Part shown: piece by piece, positions 1-7,289 of the stretch
Numbering within the stretch: position 1 is the stretch's first letter
Layout: the number at the start of each line of letters is the position of its first letter
NCBI GenBank assembly: GCA_004554075.1
Contig: SFOB01000035.1
Location: 1-22,089, forward strand
Direction: 5' to 3'
DNA from: Treponema sp.
GTDB taxonomy: Bacteria > Spirochaetota > Spirochaetia > Treponematales > Treponemataceae
DNA: 22,089 nt
Notes under the pieces: model-generated
Database searches by the model: none
What the model was told of the DNA's origin: nothing
The model's input: only the letters and a program-made list of their open reading frames with translations
Position numbers and translations under genes: made by a program

Positions 1-1067
1 CGGCAGATATCAATATCAGTAAATACAGTCTTTCCTTCCATAAAGCAGGCAATAACTGCAAGGGCGCAGATTGCATCCGGGAAGGCAGACATTTCAACTG
101 TAAGCTGACCTTCAGGTAAACCGGCTGTAGACAGTGTCTTTCCCCCCTTCACCAGCAGCTGTCCCTGGTCTCGGCGCCAGTCTATATCAGCTCCAACAGA
201 CTTAAGAACTTCTACAATTTTATCGTCACCCTGACTGCCAGAACCATCGACATTATCAATAACTATTGAGCTGTCAGAAATTAAAGCAGCAATCAGAGGA
301 AAAGCAACTCCTTCCCAGTCAGAAGGAACTGCGCGGTCAAAGGCCTTAAAAGGTTCAGGATTTCCATTGCCGTCTGTCAGGCCCTGTACACTTATATTCT
401 TAAAATCTTCGCTTATCTGTACCGGCACTCCAAGGCTTTCCAGCCAGAGTTTTGTCATTGTAAGGTATGGAGTTTCCTTTGGATTTGTAAGCTCCATTTT
501 CAAAGTACCATTGAGGCGGGAAGCGGCCATCATAAAGCCTGAAATATACTGTGAAAGAGCCCCCTCTGTTACAAGCTTTTTATTTACATCAATCGATCCG
601 CAGAAGGTAAAAGGCGGAGTGGTTCCGGCAGAGCCGTCCGCGGCGGTATTTAAGCTGCGGCCCTTTGCTCCAAACTGGCAGAGAGCATCAATAAGATGAT
701 TTACAGGGCGGCGGCAGATAGATTCATCGCCGGTAAAAGTGCACTGGCCCGGCAAGGTTGAAAGTACCGGGCACAAAAAGTACATAAGGGAACCTGAGTT
801 TCCTACATCAATCTGGTCCTCAGGTAAATGCAGATTTTTTCCGGCTCCGCGTACGGTCCACACAGAATCATCTCCAAAATCAACTTTTGCACCAACCTTG
901 CGGACTGCGGCAGCGGTGGAAAGACAATCATTACTTGGAAGCGGATTTGAAATATGAGAAGTACCATCTGCCATTGCGGCTAAAATCAAGGCACGGATTG
1001 TATGACTTTTTGAACCAGGAACAGTGATATGTCCCGAGAGCACAGACTTTTTTGCTACAGCTTTCAT
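1..1067 (-). CDS. aroA: 3-phosphoshikimate 1-carboxyvinyltransferase (EPSP synthase), 3' end cut by window edge
   Basis: Joins shikimate-3-phosphate and PEP to make EPSP in the cytoplasmic shikimate pathway. I translated the minus strand from the ATG at 1067; about 355 codons are visible without a stop and the C-terminal part lies outside the window. Family signatures seen: PGSKSHTIRA (residues 17-26; Lys20 and Arg25 match E. coli K22 and R27), RRPVNHL around residue 120 (E. coli R124), and FPDAICALAV near the visible end (E. coli D313 region). The VGNSGSLMYF loop (88-97) aligns with GNAGTAMRPL, but the usual Arg (E. coli R100) is Tyr96. The PEP/glyphosate site is therefore atypical. No Shine-Dalgarno precedes the ATG; a -10-like TAAAAT sits 6 nt upstream. 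The gene diverges from the purH-like gene. Family assignment is firm; the effect of the substitution is unknown. Confidence 0.93.
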   Translation of the reverse strand, partial: MKAVAKKSVLSGHITVPGSKSHTIRALILAAMADGTSHISNPLPSNDCLSTAAAVRKVGAKVDFGDDSVWTVRGAGKNLHLPEDQIDVGNSGSLMYFLCPVLSTLPGQCTFTGDESICRRPVNHLIDALCQFGAKGRSLNTAADGSAGTTPPFTFCGSIDVNKKLVTEGALSQYISGFMMAASRLNGTLKMELTNPKETPYLTMTKLWLESLGVPVQISEDFKNISVQGLTDGNGNPEPFKAFDRAVPSDWEGVAFPLIAALISDSSIVIDNVDGSGSQGDDKIVEVLKSVGADIDWRRDQGQLLVKGGKTLSTAGLPEGQLTVEMSAFPDAICALAVIACFMEGKTVFTDIDIC

Positions 1068-1073
1068 ACGCTT

Positions 1074-1103
1074 ATTTTACATTATTTTAATGTCTATTTT
1101 CAA
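1074..1103 (-). promoter_or_regulatory. Predicted sigma70-type promoter of aroA
   Basis: Read on the minus strand: TTGAAA (1103-1098), 18-nt spacer, TAAAAT (1079-1074), then only 6 nt to the ATG at 1067. Transcription would start at or next to the start codon, implying a leaderless or nearly leaderless mRNA. The -35 overlaps the opposing -35 of the purH-like gene. Confidence 0.55.
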
Positions 1104-1125
1104 TCAGTACTTTTTCTGCTAAAAT
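1097..1125 (+). promoter_or_regulatory. Predicted promoter of the purH-like gene
   Basis: TTTTCA (1097-1102), 17-nt spacer, TAAAAT (1120-1125), then 6 nt to the ATG at 1132. The -35 is weak (4 of 6 to consensus) but well spaced. There is no Shine-Dalgarno between the -10 and the ATG, so this also looks leaderless. Confidence 0.45.
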
Positions 1126-1131
1126 AATACT

Positions 1132-2790
1132 ATGACAAAGAGAGCTGTAATTCACGTTGAAAACACAGAAAATCTCGTGGAGTTTGCCGAATTTCTTGCA
1201 GCTGAAGGCTGGATTATTCTTTCAGCAAACAAGACAGAAGAAATCCTGAGAAAGCAGAAAATTCCCGTAACAAAGGAAAGTGCACTGTCAGAAAACAATA
1301 TGTTTATGGCAGACACCTCCAAGCTTGTAAGACGGGTTATGATGACTAAGTATCATGATGAAGATGAAACTTATATTTCTCATCCGGATGATGAGGATAA
1401 CAACATCTTTATTGTCTGCATGAATCTTCTTCCTTCAATCAACACTTCTATTCTTTCAAAACAGTTCGACAATCAGCTTTGTCCTAAAAACTTCTTTGTT
1501 TCTACAGTTCTCCGCAATGCCTTTAGAAATTATGAAAATCTTTTGATTCTTACAGATCCGGAAGATTACAAAGAAGCAATGATACAGATACGCACTGGAA
1601 ATATTTCCAAAGACTTCAGAATCTATCTTGCTGCTAAGGCACTGAATATGGTTTCTGCCTATGACGCAGGTCTTTCTGCTTCTATTCTGCAAAGCCCGAA
1701 ATTCAATGAACCTTTTATGAATTATATGATGCTGCCATTCAAGCGCGAGCTTCAGCTTCACTGCGGAATGAACGCACAGCAGTCGGCATATCTTTATAAA
1801 TCTCCTGCAGAAGAAGGCTCTGTCGGAAACTTCCTTAAATATCAGGGAAAAGATTTAACCTATACTCTGGTAAATGACATCTCTTATGCCTGGCGCCAGA
1901 TTAATTCACTCTTTGCCCTCCTCAAAGACCAGCTGACTGTAAAGAGTATAAACAGCGATGGTTATGAATTTACCACACAGTTTACACCACTCACTGGAAC
2001 AGTTTTTTCTCTGGCTGTAAAATTCGGAACAATTCTTGGGGCCTCTCATGCAACCAATGTTCTGGAATCATTTAAGTCTACCTTCACCTATGATTCAGTA
2101 ACAACTACAGACACAGTTTTTGCCTGCTCAGCCGTAATAAATGGTGAAGCGGCAGAAGAAATTGTGAAAGGAAACTTTGCCGCAATTGTAGCGCCAAGCT
2201 TTACAACAGATGCAAAACAGATTCTTTCACAAAATAAAAAAACAAAGCTGGTTCCTTCTTCAAAGGTGACAAACATCTCTGTAGAAGGCCATTATATAAA
2301 TGGCGGGCTCCTTATTCAGACAAAGGACAATACTCTCTTTAATCAATGGAAGGTTAAGACAAAGAACAGACCTTCACAGGTTCAAACTGATGAGCTTGTT
2401 TTTGGAATGCTGCTTGCCATGGGAGCCCGCTCTTACTCTGCTGTTCTTCTTAAACAGAATTCTATCTGCGGGATTTCTCAGGGCTGCACTTCTGAAAAGC
2501 GTGCAATTGATGGTGTCTGGTTTGAAGCCCTTAAGCACACCGAACGTGCTAACGGACATACAGACGAAAGCTTTGGTCTGCGCCATGATCTGGATACCAG
2601 CAATCTTGGAGAGATTCTTGTTTGCGATGGTACCATTCCATTCTGCGATTCCACAAAAAAACTGCTGGAAAGCGGTGTAAAGGCAATTCTTCAGACAGGC
2701 GGAACTTCTTCCGATGATGAGTTTATAGATTATTGTAACGAGCACGGTGTTGTCATGGTTTTCACAGGTATGACACACCTTTCATTCTAA
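1132..2790 (+). CDS. PurH-family protein (IMP cyclohydrolase/AICAR transformylase-like) with altered active sites
   Basis: 552 aa; bacterial PurH is usually a little over 500 aa. PurH normally carries out the last two steps of IMP synthesis. The whole-protein fold looks present: an MGS-like N-terminus, a middle part resembling the PurH segment leading to AAYDAAI (here SAYDAGL), the counterpart of RYGENPHQ (HCGMNAQQSAY), and a clear PurH C-terminus (QTGGTSSDDEF ... EHGVVMVFTGMTHLSF against QPGGSIRDDEV ... EHGIAMLFTDMRHFRH). Catalytic positions differ. The KH pair of the transformylase is Lys297-Phe298, the SNA asparagine is Tyr435, and GAGQxSR is QGCTSEKR. In the N-terminal domain STGGT is SANKT and the GRVKTLHP segment is unrecognisable. 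It may be a repurposed or non-catalytic paralogue, or a divergent enzyme. mraY follows 20 bp downstream. Confidence 0.75.
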   Translation: MTKRAVIHVENTENLVEFAEFLAAEGWIILSANKTEEILRKQKIPVTKESALSENNMFMADTSKLVRRVMMTKYHDEDETYISHPDDEDNNIFIVCMNLLPSINTSILSKQFDNQLCPKNFFVSTVLRNAFRNYENLLILTDPEDYKEAMIQIRTGNISKDFRIYLAAKALNMVSAYDAGLSASILQSPKFNEPFMNYMMLPFKRELQLHCGMNAQQSAYLYKSPAEEGSVGNFLKYQGKDLTYTLVNDISYAWRQINSLFALLKDQLTVKSINSDGYEFTTQFTPLTGTVFSLAVKFGTILGASHATNVLESFKSTFTYDSVTTTDTVFACSAVINGEAAEEIVKGNFAAIVAPSFTTDAKQILSQNKKTKLVPSSKVTNISVEGHYINGGLLIQTKDNTLFNQWKVKTKNRPSQVQTDELVFGMLLAMGARSYSAVLLKQNSICGISQGCTSEKRAIDGVWFEALKHTERANGHTDESFGLRHDLDTSNLGEILVCDGTIPFCDSTKKLLESGVKAILQTGGTSSDDEFIDYCNEHGVVMVFTGMTHLSF

Positions 2791-2810
2791 AGGTAAATAT
2801 CGAGGTTTAT

Positions 2811-3887
2811 ATGCTTTTCTATCTTGGTCAATTTCTTCAGCAGTATTGGGGTCCAGCCCGACTTCTTACATCTTATGCAGTGCTGATTACTCTCGCAATG
2901 TATCTTGGCTTTATTCTTTCTTATAAGCTGATTCCAAAATTCTACAATGTTCTTCCACACGACCGGGGACGCGAATTCACCTTAAAGGATAACGCAGAGG
3001 CTGCAAAGGGAAAGCCAACCGGAGCCGGTGTAGTTTTCATTTCCATTTTTGTTATCCTTTGTTTTTTGATTTGTCCAATGAACTGGACCCGCGCATCAAT
3101 TATAATCATCACCTGGCTTACAATGCTTACAGGCTATCTTGATGACAGAAGCACAACAAGCTGGGGAGAATATCTCAAGGGTGCCCTTGATCTGATTATA
3201 AGTGTTGCAACATCCTTTATACTTTACTTCTCATTTAAGCAGATTTCTCCGGATGGAATCGTACGCTTCTGGCTTCCTTTCCTGGCAAATGAAGTTGCAG
3301 TAAACCCTATTATTTATATTGTAATCAGTACAATTATGCTCTGGGCTTCCATCAACACTACAAACTGTACTGATGGTGTAGACGGTCTTTCTTCTACCCT
3401 CGTTCTTCTTGCCCTGCTTACTCTTGGTATTCTTTTCTACTTTGTTCTTGGTCACAAGGATATTGCAGCCTATCTTTTGATTCAGCATTTACCTGCCGGT
3501 GCAAACTGGGCAGTTCTGCTTATGGCAATGGCTGGAGTTGTAATGGGCTACCTGTGGCACAATGCCTTCCCAAGCCACTGTCTTATGGGTGATGCCGGAA
3601 GCCGCGCCCTGGGTTATTTTATTGGAGTTGGTGTAATGATCAGCGGAAACCCATTTATCATTCTGGCCACTTCATCAATCATTATGATTAACGGCGGCAT
3701 GGGCCTTCTCAAGGTTTTCCTTCTCCGCTTCTTCAAAATCAAGATTTTCGAAAACATCAGATTCCCTCTGCACGACCACATGAGAAAGAACCGCGGCTGG
3801 TCTCCAACACAGGTACTTCTCAAGTTCATGATTCTTCAGCTCTTGATTACTTGTGCGATTATTGGAATCTTCTTAAAGGTTCGCTAA
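2811..3887 (+). CDS. mraY: Phospho-N-acetylmuramoyl-pentapeptide-transferase
   Basis: Integral membrane enzyme that transfers phospho-MurNAc-pentapeptide to undecaprenyl phosphate, giving lipid I for peptidoglycan. 358 aa with about ten hydrophobic segments, the normal MraY size. Family motifs in order: GKPTGAG (67-73, for KPTMGG), YLDDRS (Asp111-Asp112), NCTDGVDGLSS (185-195), MGDAGS (Asp261), and FPLHDHM (318-324). The last normally reads HHH; here it is His321-Asp322-His323. A good Shine-Dalgarno (GAGG, 5 nt spacing) supports the ATG at 2811. It follows the purH-like gene closely and is probably cotranscribed with it. It is not in a murein (dcw) cluster here. A strong terminator lies downstream. 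Confidence 0.93.
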   Translation: MLFYLGQFLQQYWGPARLLTSYAVLITLAMYLGFILSYKLIPKFYNVLPHDRGREFTLKDNAEAAKGKPTGAGVVFISIFVILCFLICPMNWTRASIIIITWLTMLTGYLDDRSTTSWGEYLKGALDLIISVATSFILYFSFKQISPDGIVRFWLPFLANEVAVNPIIYIVISTIMLWASINTTNCTDGVDGLSSTLVLLALLTLGILFYFVLGHKDIAAYLLIQHLPAGANWAVLLMAMAGVVMGYLWHNAFPSHCLMGDAGSRALGYFIGVGVMISGNPFIILATSSIIMINGGMGLLKVFLLRFFKIKIFENIRFPLHDHMRKNRGWSPTQVLLKFMILQLLITCAIIGIFLKVR

Positions 3888-3896
3888 TCCCTGAAA

Positions 3897-3949
3897 GAAG
3901 TCAAAGGAATATAAGGCTTTCTTGATAATCTTATTAAAAGCCGGACTTC
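3897..3949 (+). other. Possible nested stem-loop in the mraY 3' region
   Basis: GAAGTC (3897-3902) can pair with GACTTC (3944-3949), enclosing GGCTTT (3915-3920) paired with AAAGCC (3937-3942). An asymmetric internal loop separates the two helices. It lies in the 89 bp between the mraY stop and the terminator and holds no ORF. It could be mRNA 3' structure or a small RNA; chance pairing is possible. Confidence 0.25.
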
Positions 3950-3976
3950 AAAGTTTTCTTGTGTACGTAACGGCGT

Positions 3977-4037
3977 GAAAATAAAAAGGGGCTCAGACAA
4001 ACTCATTCCTCGTTTGGCTGGGCCCCTTTTTATTTTC
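3977..4037. terminator. Strong bidirectional rho-independent terminator between mraY and the M20 peptidase gene
   Basis: A perfect 16-bp stem joins 3977-3992 (A-rich, ending GGGGC) and 4022-4037 (GCCCC then T-rich). Further pairing inside the loop (CAAAC with GTTTG) extends the hairpin. Each outer arm supplies a T-rich tract on one strand, so it can serve both converging genes. Confidence 0.9.
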
Positions 4038-4049
4038 TAAGCCGATATG

Positions 4050-5273
4050 TTAGTTCGCAAAGAACTCTATCAAAGTCTCCGCGTCTTTAATCAGATTATC
4101 AATAACGCAGTATTCATTCGGCTGATGTGCCTGGTCATCCAGGGTGCTCCATACAACCGCATCAATTCCTTCGCGGCGAAGTTCGGCACCTACAGTACCA
4201 CCACCAATACCAATAAACTTAGCATCAATGTTGTGAACCTTTTTGATAGCAGCAGCAAGCTTCTGAGCTACCGGCGCACTTACAGGTGTTGCAGGGCTTT
4301 CTGACTTCTGTGGAGTTGTGTATTCAATCTTTACTCCGTATTCAACTTCTACCTCGCGGCAGCACTTGTCTACCTGAGAGAGAACGTCAGCAAGTTTGTA
4401 ACAAGGAAGAATGCGACAGTCCATGCAGAAGGTATCTTCTCCAGGAATTATATTGATGCTGTCTACATTCTTTTCGCGCTTTGTAGGCTGGAAAGTAGAA
4501 TAGTCCGGCTCGAAAAGCGGGTCATGTTTGTTGAATACCTTTTCCAGTCCGTTCAGTTTCATAGAAAGTGCACAGGCTGCAAGGCAGGCATTTGCGCCGC
4601 TGTCAGGGCGGCTTCCGTGAGTCTGCTTACCCATTACGTGAACGCGCAGCCACAAAAGATTCTTTTCTGCAATTTCAATTGTGCGGCCTTCGCTGTCTCC
4701 TCCATCAGGAATAAGGACAAGGTCATTCTTACGGAAAAGTGAAGTATTATGAATCAGCCAGATTGCACCGTACTCACTGCCGTTTTCTTCATCAGCTACA
4801 AAAAGAAGCTTTACAGTGTGGGCAGGAACAAGGCCGTTTTTAATATAGTAAAGAGCGGCAAAAGCAGCAGAACAAAGGCCCTGCTGATTATCTTCTACAC
4901 CGCGCCCGTAAATGCGGCCGTCTTTTTCAACAAGCTTGAAGGGGTCTGTATTCCAGAGTTTTGGATCTCCTACAGGAACAACGTCCATATGAGCCATTAC
5001 CCAGACACGCTGGCTGTCATCGCTGCCAGGAATTGTTACAACAAGGCTAGGTCTTACACCTGCACTTACACGGCTGTCCGGAGCTTCAAAGCGCTCAATA
5101 GAGCAGCCGTTTTTATCAAAGCCATTATCGCGCAGCCAGCCTTCAAGGGCCGCAGCCTTCTTCTCTTCTCCGTCTCCACCACCCTCAGGGGCAATGGCAG
5201 GAATAGAAGTAAGAAGAGTTTCGAGCGCAACAATCTCGCGCTCGTTAGATTTCAAAAAATCGTGTGAGTTCAT
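4050..5273 (-). CDS. M20 family zinc metallopeptidase (dipeptidase / ArgE-DapE-like amidohydrolase)
   Basis: 407 aa, probably cytoplasmic (no signal peptide). M20 enzymes use a two-metal centre to cleave peptide or N-acyl amino acid bonds. The expected ligands are visible: AHMDVVP (His95, Asp97), GRGVEDNQQG with the bridging Asp128, ADEENGSE with catalytic Glu162 and metal-binding Glu163, IPDGGDSEG (Asp190), and DDQAHQPNE near the C-terminus (His383). THGSRPDSGANA (218-229) fits the dimerisation or lid domain. The ATG at 5273 has an AGGA Shine-Dalgarno. The substrate cannot be told from sequence; dipeptidase or Xaa-His/PepV-like activity is as likely as succinyl-DAP desuccinylase. It is separated from upstream galE by a terminator. 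Confidence 0.88.
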   Translation of the reverse strand: MNSHDFLKSNEREIVALETLLTSIPAIAPEGGGDGEEKKAAALEGWLRDNGFDKNGCSIERFEAPDSRVSAGVRPSLVVTIPGSDDSQRVWVMAHMDVVPVGDPKLWNTDPFKLVEKDGRIYGRGVEDNQQGLCSAAFAALYYIKNGLVPAHTVKLLFVADEENGSEYGAIWLIHNTSLFRKNDLVLIPDGGDSEGRTIEIAEKNLLWLRVHVMGKQTHGSRPDSGANACLAACALSMKLNGLEKVFNKHDPLFEPDYSTFQPTKREKNVDSINIIPGEDTFCMDCRILPCYKLADVLSQVDKCCREVEVEYGVKIEYTTPQKSESPATPVSAPVAQKLAAAIKKVHNIDAKFIGIGGGTVGAELRREGIDAVVWSTLDDQAHQPNEYCVIDNLIKDAETLIEFFAN

Positions 5274-5297
5274 ATATAAATCCTATAGGGTCAAGCT

Positions 5298-5321
5298 AAA
5301 AATTGCTTTCGCAATTTTTTT
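5298..5321 (-). terminator. Rho-independent terminator downstream of galE
   Basis: On the minus strand, AAAAATTGC (5319-5311), a GAAA tetraloop, and GCAATTTTT (5306-5298). This is a 9-bp stem closed by a stable tetraloop and ending in a short U run. It lies between the galE stop and the M20 peptidase start. Confidence 0.65.
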
Positions 5322-5342
5322 AACGCTTTCCGATTTAACACC

Positions 5343-5356
5343 GGCCGCCAGCGGCC
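5343..5356. repeat. GC-rich palindrome touching the galE stop codon
   Basis: GGCCGC-CA-GCGGCC, a perfect 6-bp inverted repeat with a 2-nt gap directly after the galE stop codon (5359-5357). It stands out in AT-rich intergenic DNA. It may fold with the adjacent terminator to stabilise the galE mRNA 3' end; it has no T tract of its own. Confidence 0.5.
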
Positions 5357-6319
5357 TTACACATTATAAACTTCCCAAGTAGTCTTAACCAATGTATCAA
5401 CATCAGAATATTTTGGCTCCCAGCCGATAAGCTCTTTTGCAAGCTTTGAAGTTGTGTAAAGGCATGCAGGGTCACCAGGACGGCGTGGAACATCTTCTGC
5501 AGGAATTGGCTTACCTGTAATCTTGCGGGCAGCATCAATAATCTCTTTTACAGTTGTTCCCTTTTCAGTTCCAAGGTTCAGTTTCAAGCTCTTCTGATTT
5601 TTAGCAATGTATTCAAGAGACATTACGTGAGCACGTGCAAGGTCTGTTACGTGAACATAGTCACGGATACAGGTTCCGTCGCGTGTATCATAATCATTTC
5701 CGAATACCTTAAGCTCACGCTGACCAAGAGCAGCTTCCATTACACGTGGAAGAAGATTTTCAGGTTTCTGTTCGAGTCCGCGGATTTCTCCTTCTGGATC
5801 GTAACCTGCAGCGTTGAAGTAGCGGAGGGCTGCAAACTTAAGTCCCTTAAGCTGGTCATACCAGTCCATGAACTCTTCAATCTTGAGTTTTGTAAAGCCG
5901 TAGTAGTTGATTGGTTTCTGAGGATGATTTTCATCCATAGGAAGGTACTGTGGTTCACCAAAAGTTGCAGCAGAAGAAGAGAAAATCATGATTTTGCAGT
6001 TGTGTTTTACAGCTGCATTCATGATGTTCAAAGTACCTGTAATGTTGTTGATGGAATACTTTTCAGGTGCAACCATAGATTCACCGGCAGCCTTGAATGC
6101 AGCAAGGTGAACAAAAGCATCAAAACCACGCTCAAAAGCCTGGTCCAGGTCGCGCTCAATCAGAATATTTCCATAGATAAAATCATTTTTTGGGAAAAGA
6201 TTGCAGCGAAGGCCGCTGGAAAGGTTATCGAATACAGTTACTTCGTGTCCAGCCTTCATCATTTCTTTTACAACGTGGCTTCCGATGTATCCGGCACCAC
6301 CAATTACTAAAACTTTCAT
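5357..6319 (-). CDS. galE: UDP-glucose 4-epimerase
   Basis: 320 aa, cytoplasmic, extended short-chain dehydrogenase family. It interconverts UDP-glucose and UDP-galactose through an NAD-bound 4-keto intermediate, feeding the Leloir pathway and surface glycan synthesis. Visible motifs: NAD-binding GGAGYIGSH (7-15), HLAAFKAAGES (71-81), FSSSAATFGEP (113-123) with the catalytic serine, YYGFTK with Tyr140 and Lys144 of the YxxxK pair, and ALRYFNAAG. The length is slightly below E. coli GalE (338 aa). The ATG at 6319 has an AAGGAG Shine-Dalgarno 8 nt upstream that overlaps the stop of the preceding lipoprotein gene, so the two are probably cotranscribed and may be translationally coupled. The substrate could be the N-acetylated sugar, but GalE is the best call. 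Confidence 0.93.
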   Translation of the reverse strand: MKVLVIGGAGYIGSHVVKEMMKAGHEVTVFDNLSSGLRCNLFPKNDFIYGNILIERDLDQAFERGFDAFVHLAAFKAAGESMVAPEKYSINNITGTLNIMNAAVKHNCKIMIFSSSAATFGEPQYLPMDENHPQKPINYYGFTKLKIEEFMDWYDQLKGLKFAALRYFNAAGYDPEGEIRGLEQKPENLLPRVMEAALGQRELKVFGNDYDTRDGTCIRDYVHVTDLARAHVMSLEYIAKNQKSLKLNLGTEKGTTVKEIIDAARKITGKPIPAEDVPRRPGDPACLYTTSKLAKELIGWEPKYSDVDTLVKTTWEVYNV

Positions 6320-6331
6320 CTGTTTTACTCC

Positions 6332-6763
6332 TTAATTATAAAACACCGCAATGGCAATATAAGTTCCGCTTTTTTCCTTTCGGAACAAAGCCCAGCTTGA
6401 ATCATATAATATATAATCAGAAGGAATTTCTTCCTCTTTGATTTTCAAAACTTTATCTGCCTGATCACTGTTCACTCCCTCACCACGGATTACAAGAAGT
6501 TTATGCCCTGCCAGCTGAGGAAGAGCCTTTGCAAGCTTTTCTTCATCATCATTATAAGCAGCTTCAAACCAGACAGGAAGCGCCTGCCCAAAACCTTTAT
6601 ATTTCCAGTCTTCGAAAAGTAACTTTTTTGGATTCTGTTTTTTTTCTTTATGAGAGTCTTGAACAGCCGGTGCAGCACCTTCGCCAGATGCAGGAACTGA
6701 TGCACAGGAACTAAGACCTATGATAAACAGCAGAGATAAAATCAAGCAAAATCTTATTTTCAT
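6332..6763 (-). CDS. Small putative lipoprotein, function unknown
   Basis: 143 aa from the ATG at 6763. An in-frame ATG at 6817 would put 18 polar residues before the signal peptide, so it is rejected. Residues 1-19 form a lipoprotein signal peptide (positive start, hydrophobic core) with lipobox L17-S18-S19 and Cys20. A charged low-complexity stretch follows (about 22-48), then a globular part. It includes a WFEAAYNDDEEKLAKALP segment and ends in hydrophobic IAIAVFYN. I do not recognise the family. It lies 12 bp upstream of galE on the same strand. A promoter-like element ends 7 nt before the ATG and only a weak AGAAG could serve as ribosome site. Confidence 0.8.
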   Translation of the reverse strand: MKIRFCLILSLLFIIGLSSCASVPASGEGAAPAVQDSHKEKKQNPKKLLFEDWKYKGFGQALPVWFEAAYNDDEEKLAKALPQLAGHKLLVIRGEGVNSDQADKVLKIKEEEIPSDYILYDSSWALFRKEKSGTYIAIAVFYN

Positions 6764-6770
6764 CTCTTCT

Positions 6771-6799
6771 ATATTATCAGATTCAGGGCTCAATGTTAA
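6771..6799 (-). promoter_or_regulatory. Predicted promoter of the lipoprotein-galE unit
   Basis: On the minus strand: TTAACA (6799-6794), 17-nt spacer, TAATAT (6776-6771), then 7 nt to the ATG at 6763. Start-proximal placement suggests a very short or absent leader. Confidence 0.5.
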
Positions 6800-6817
6800 G
6801 TTAGACAAATGGAGCAC

Positions 6818-6847
6818 TTGAATTACAAACTATTTTTGAGGTACACT
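6818..6847 (+). promoter_or_regulatory. Predicted promoter of the TPR-type lipoprotein gene
   Basis: TTGAAT (6818-6823), 18-nt spacer, TACACT (6842-6847), then 9 nt to the ATG at 6857. The only GAGG is 15 nt from the ATG, too far to be a normal Shine-Dalgarno. Confidence 0.4.
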
Positions 6848-6856
6848 TCTAGCACT

Positions 6857-7276
6857 ATGAAAAAATTAATTACTCTTGCAGCAGTTCTTGCACTTGCTGC
6901 TCTTTTTACTTCTTGCAAAACACTTAAAGAAATTCCAGAAGATAAAACTTCTGCTCAGATAATTCAGATGGGTCAGAACTATGTAAGCAACTCTGATTAT
7001 AAATCAGCAGAATTGTGTTATAACACTGTAATTGACCGCTTTGGTACAGATCCTTCTATCTATGTAGAAGCAAAATATGAACTTGGCCGCGTTTACCTTG
7101 CATCACGCAAATACGATAAGGCTTACGACACCTTTACAGAAATTCTTTCTATTTATGATGCTTATGCTTCTATGCTGCCTGGCGCTTATAAAAAGCTCTG
7201 CAATATCAGCATTAATCAGATTCCGGAAGTAAAACTACAGGAAATTAAAGCAAAAAAAGCCCCTGTTACAGAATAA
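6857..7276 (+). CDS. TPR-containing putative lipoprotein
   Basis: 139 aa. The start is the ATG at 6857, which gives a clean signal peptide (MKKLITLAAVLALAAL); an in-frame ATG at 6809 would add 16 residues before it. The lipobox is F17-T18-S19-Cys20; Phe at -3 fits the loose spirochete lipobox. Residues about 34-110 look like two tetratricopeptide-type helical hairpins (SDYKSAELCYNTVIDRF; YELGRVYLASRKYDKAYDTF). The role is probably protein-protein contacts at the inner or outer membrane. Distant resemblance to the TPR part of BamD is possible but unproven. It diverges from the lipoprotein at 6763 and converges on the VWA gene. Confidence 0.85.
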   Translation: MKKLITLAAVLALAALFTSCKTLKEIPEDKTSAQIIQMGQNYVSNSDYKSAELCYNTVIDRFGTDPSIYVEAKYELGRVYLASRKYDKAYDTFTEILSIYDAYASMLPGAYKKLCNISINQIPEVKLQEIKAKKAPVTE

Positions 7277-7277
7277 G

Positions 7278-7289
7278 TTATCCGGATAA
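7278..7289. repeat. 12-bp perfect palindrome between convergent stop codons
   Basis: TTATCCGGATAA fills the 13-bp gap between the stop of the TPR lipoprotein (7274-7276) and the stop of the VWA gene (7292-7290). It is a short symmetrical element with no T tract, so it is a weak terminator candidate at best. Confidence 0.4.

Noticed and set aside
367..957. Plus-strand open frames of 110 and 72 codons
   Set aside because: They lie antisense within aroA, whose minus-strand reading gives clear EPSP synthase motifs; their own sequences look like no protein family.
6764..6817. Upstream extension of the minus-strand lipoprotein to an ATG at 6817
   Set aside because: It would place 18 polar residues before the signal peptide and run into the divergent gene's promoter; the ATG at 6763 gives a proper lipoprotein start.
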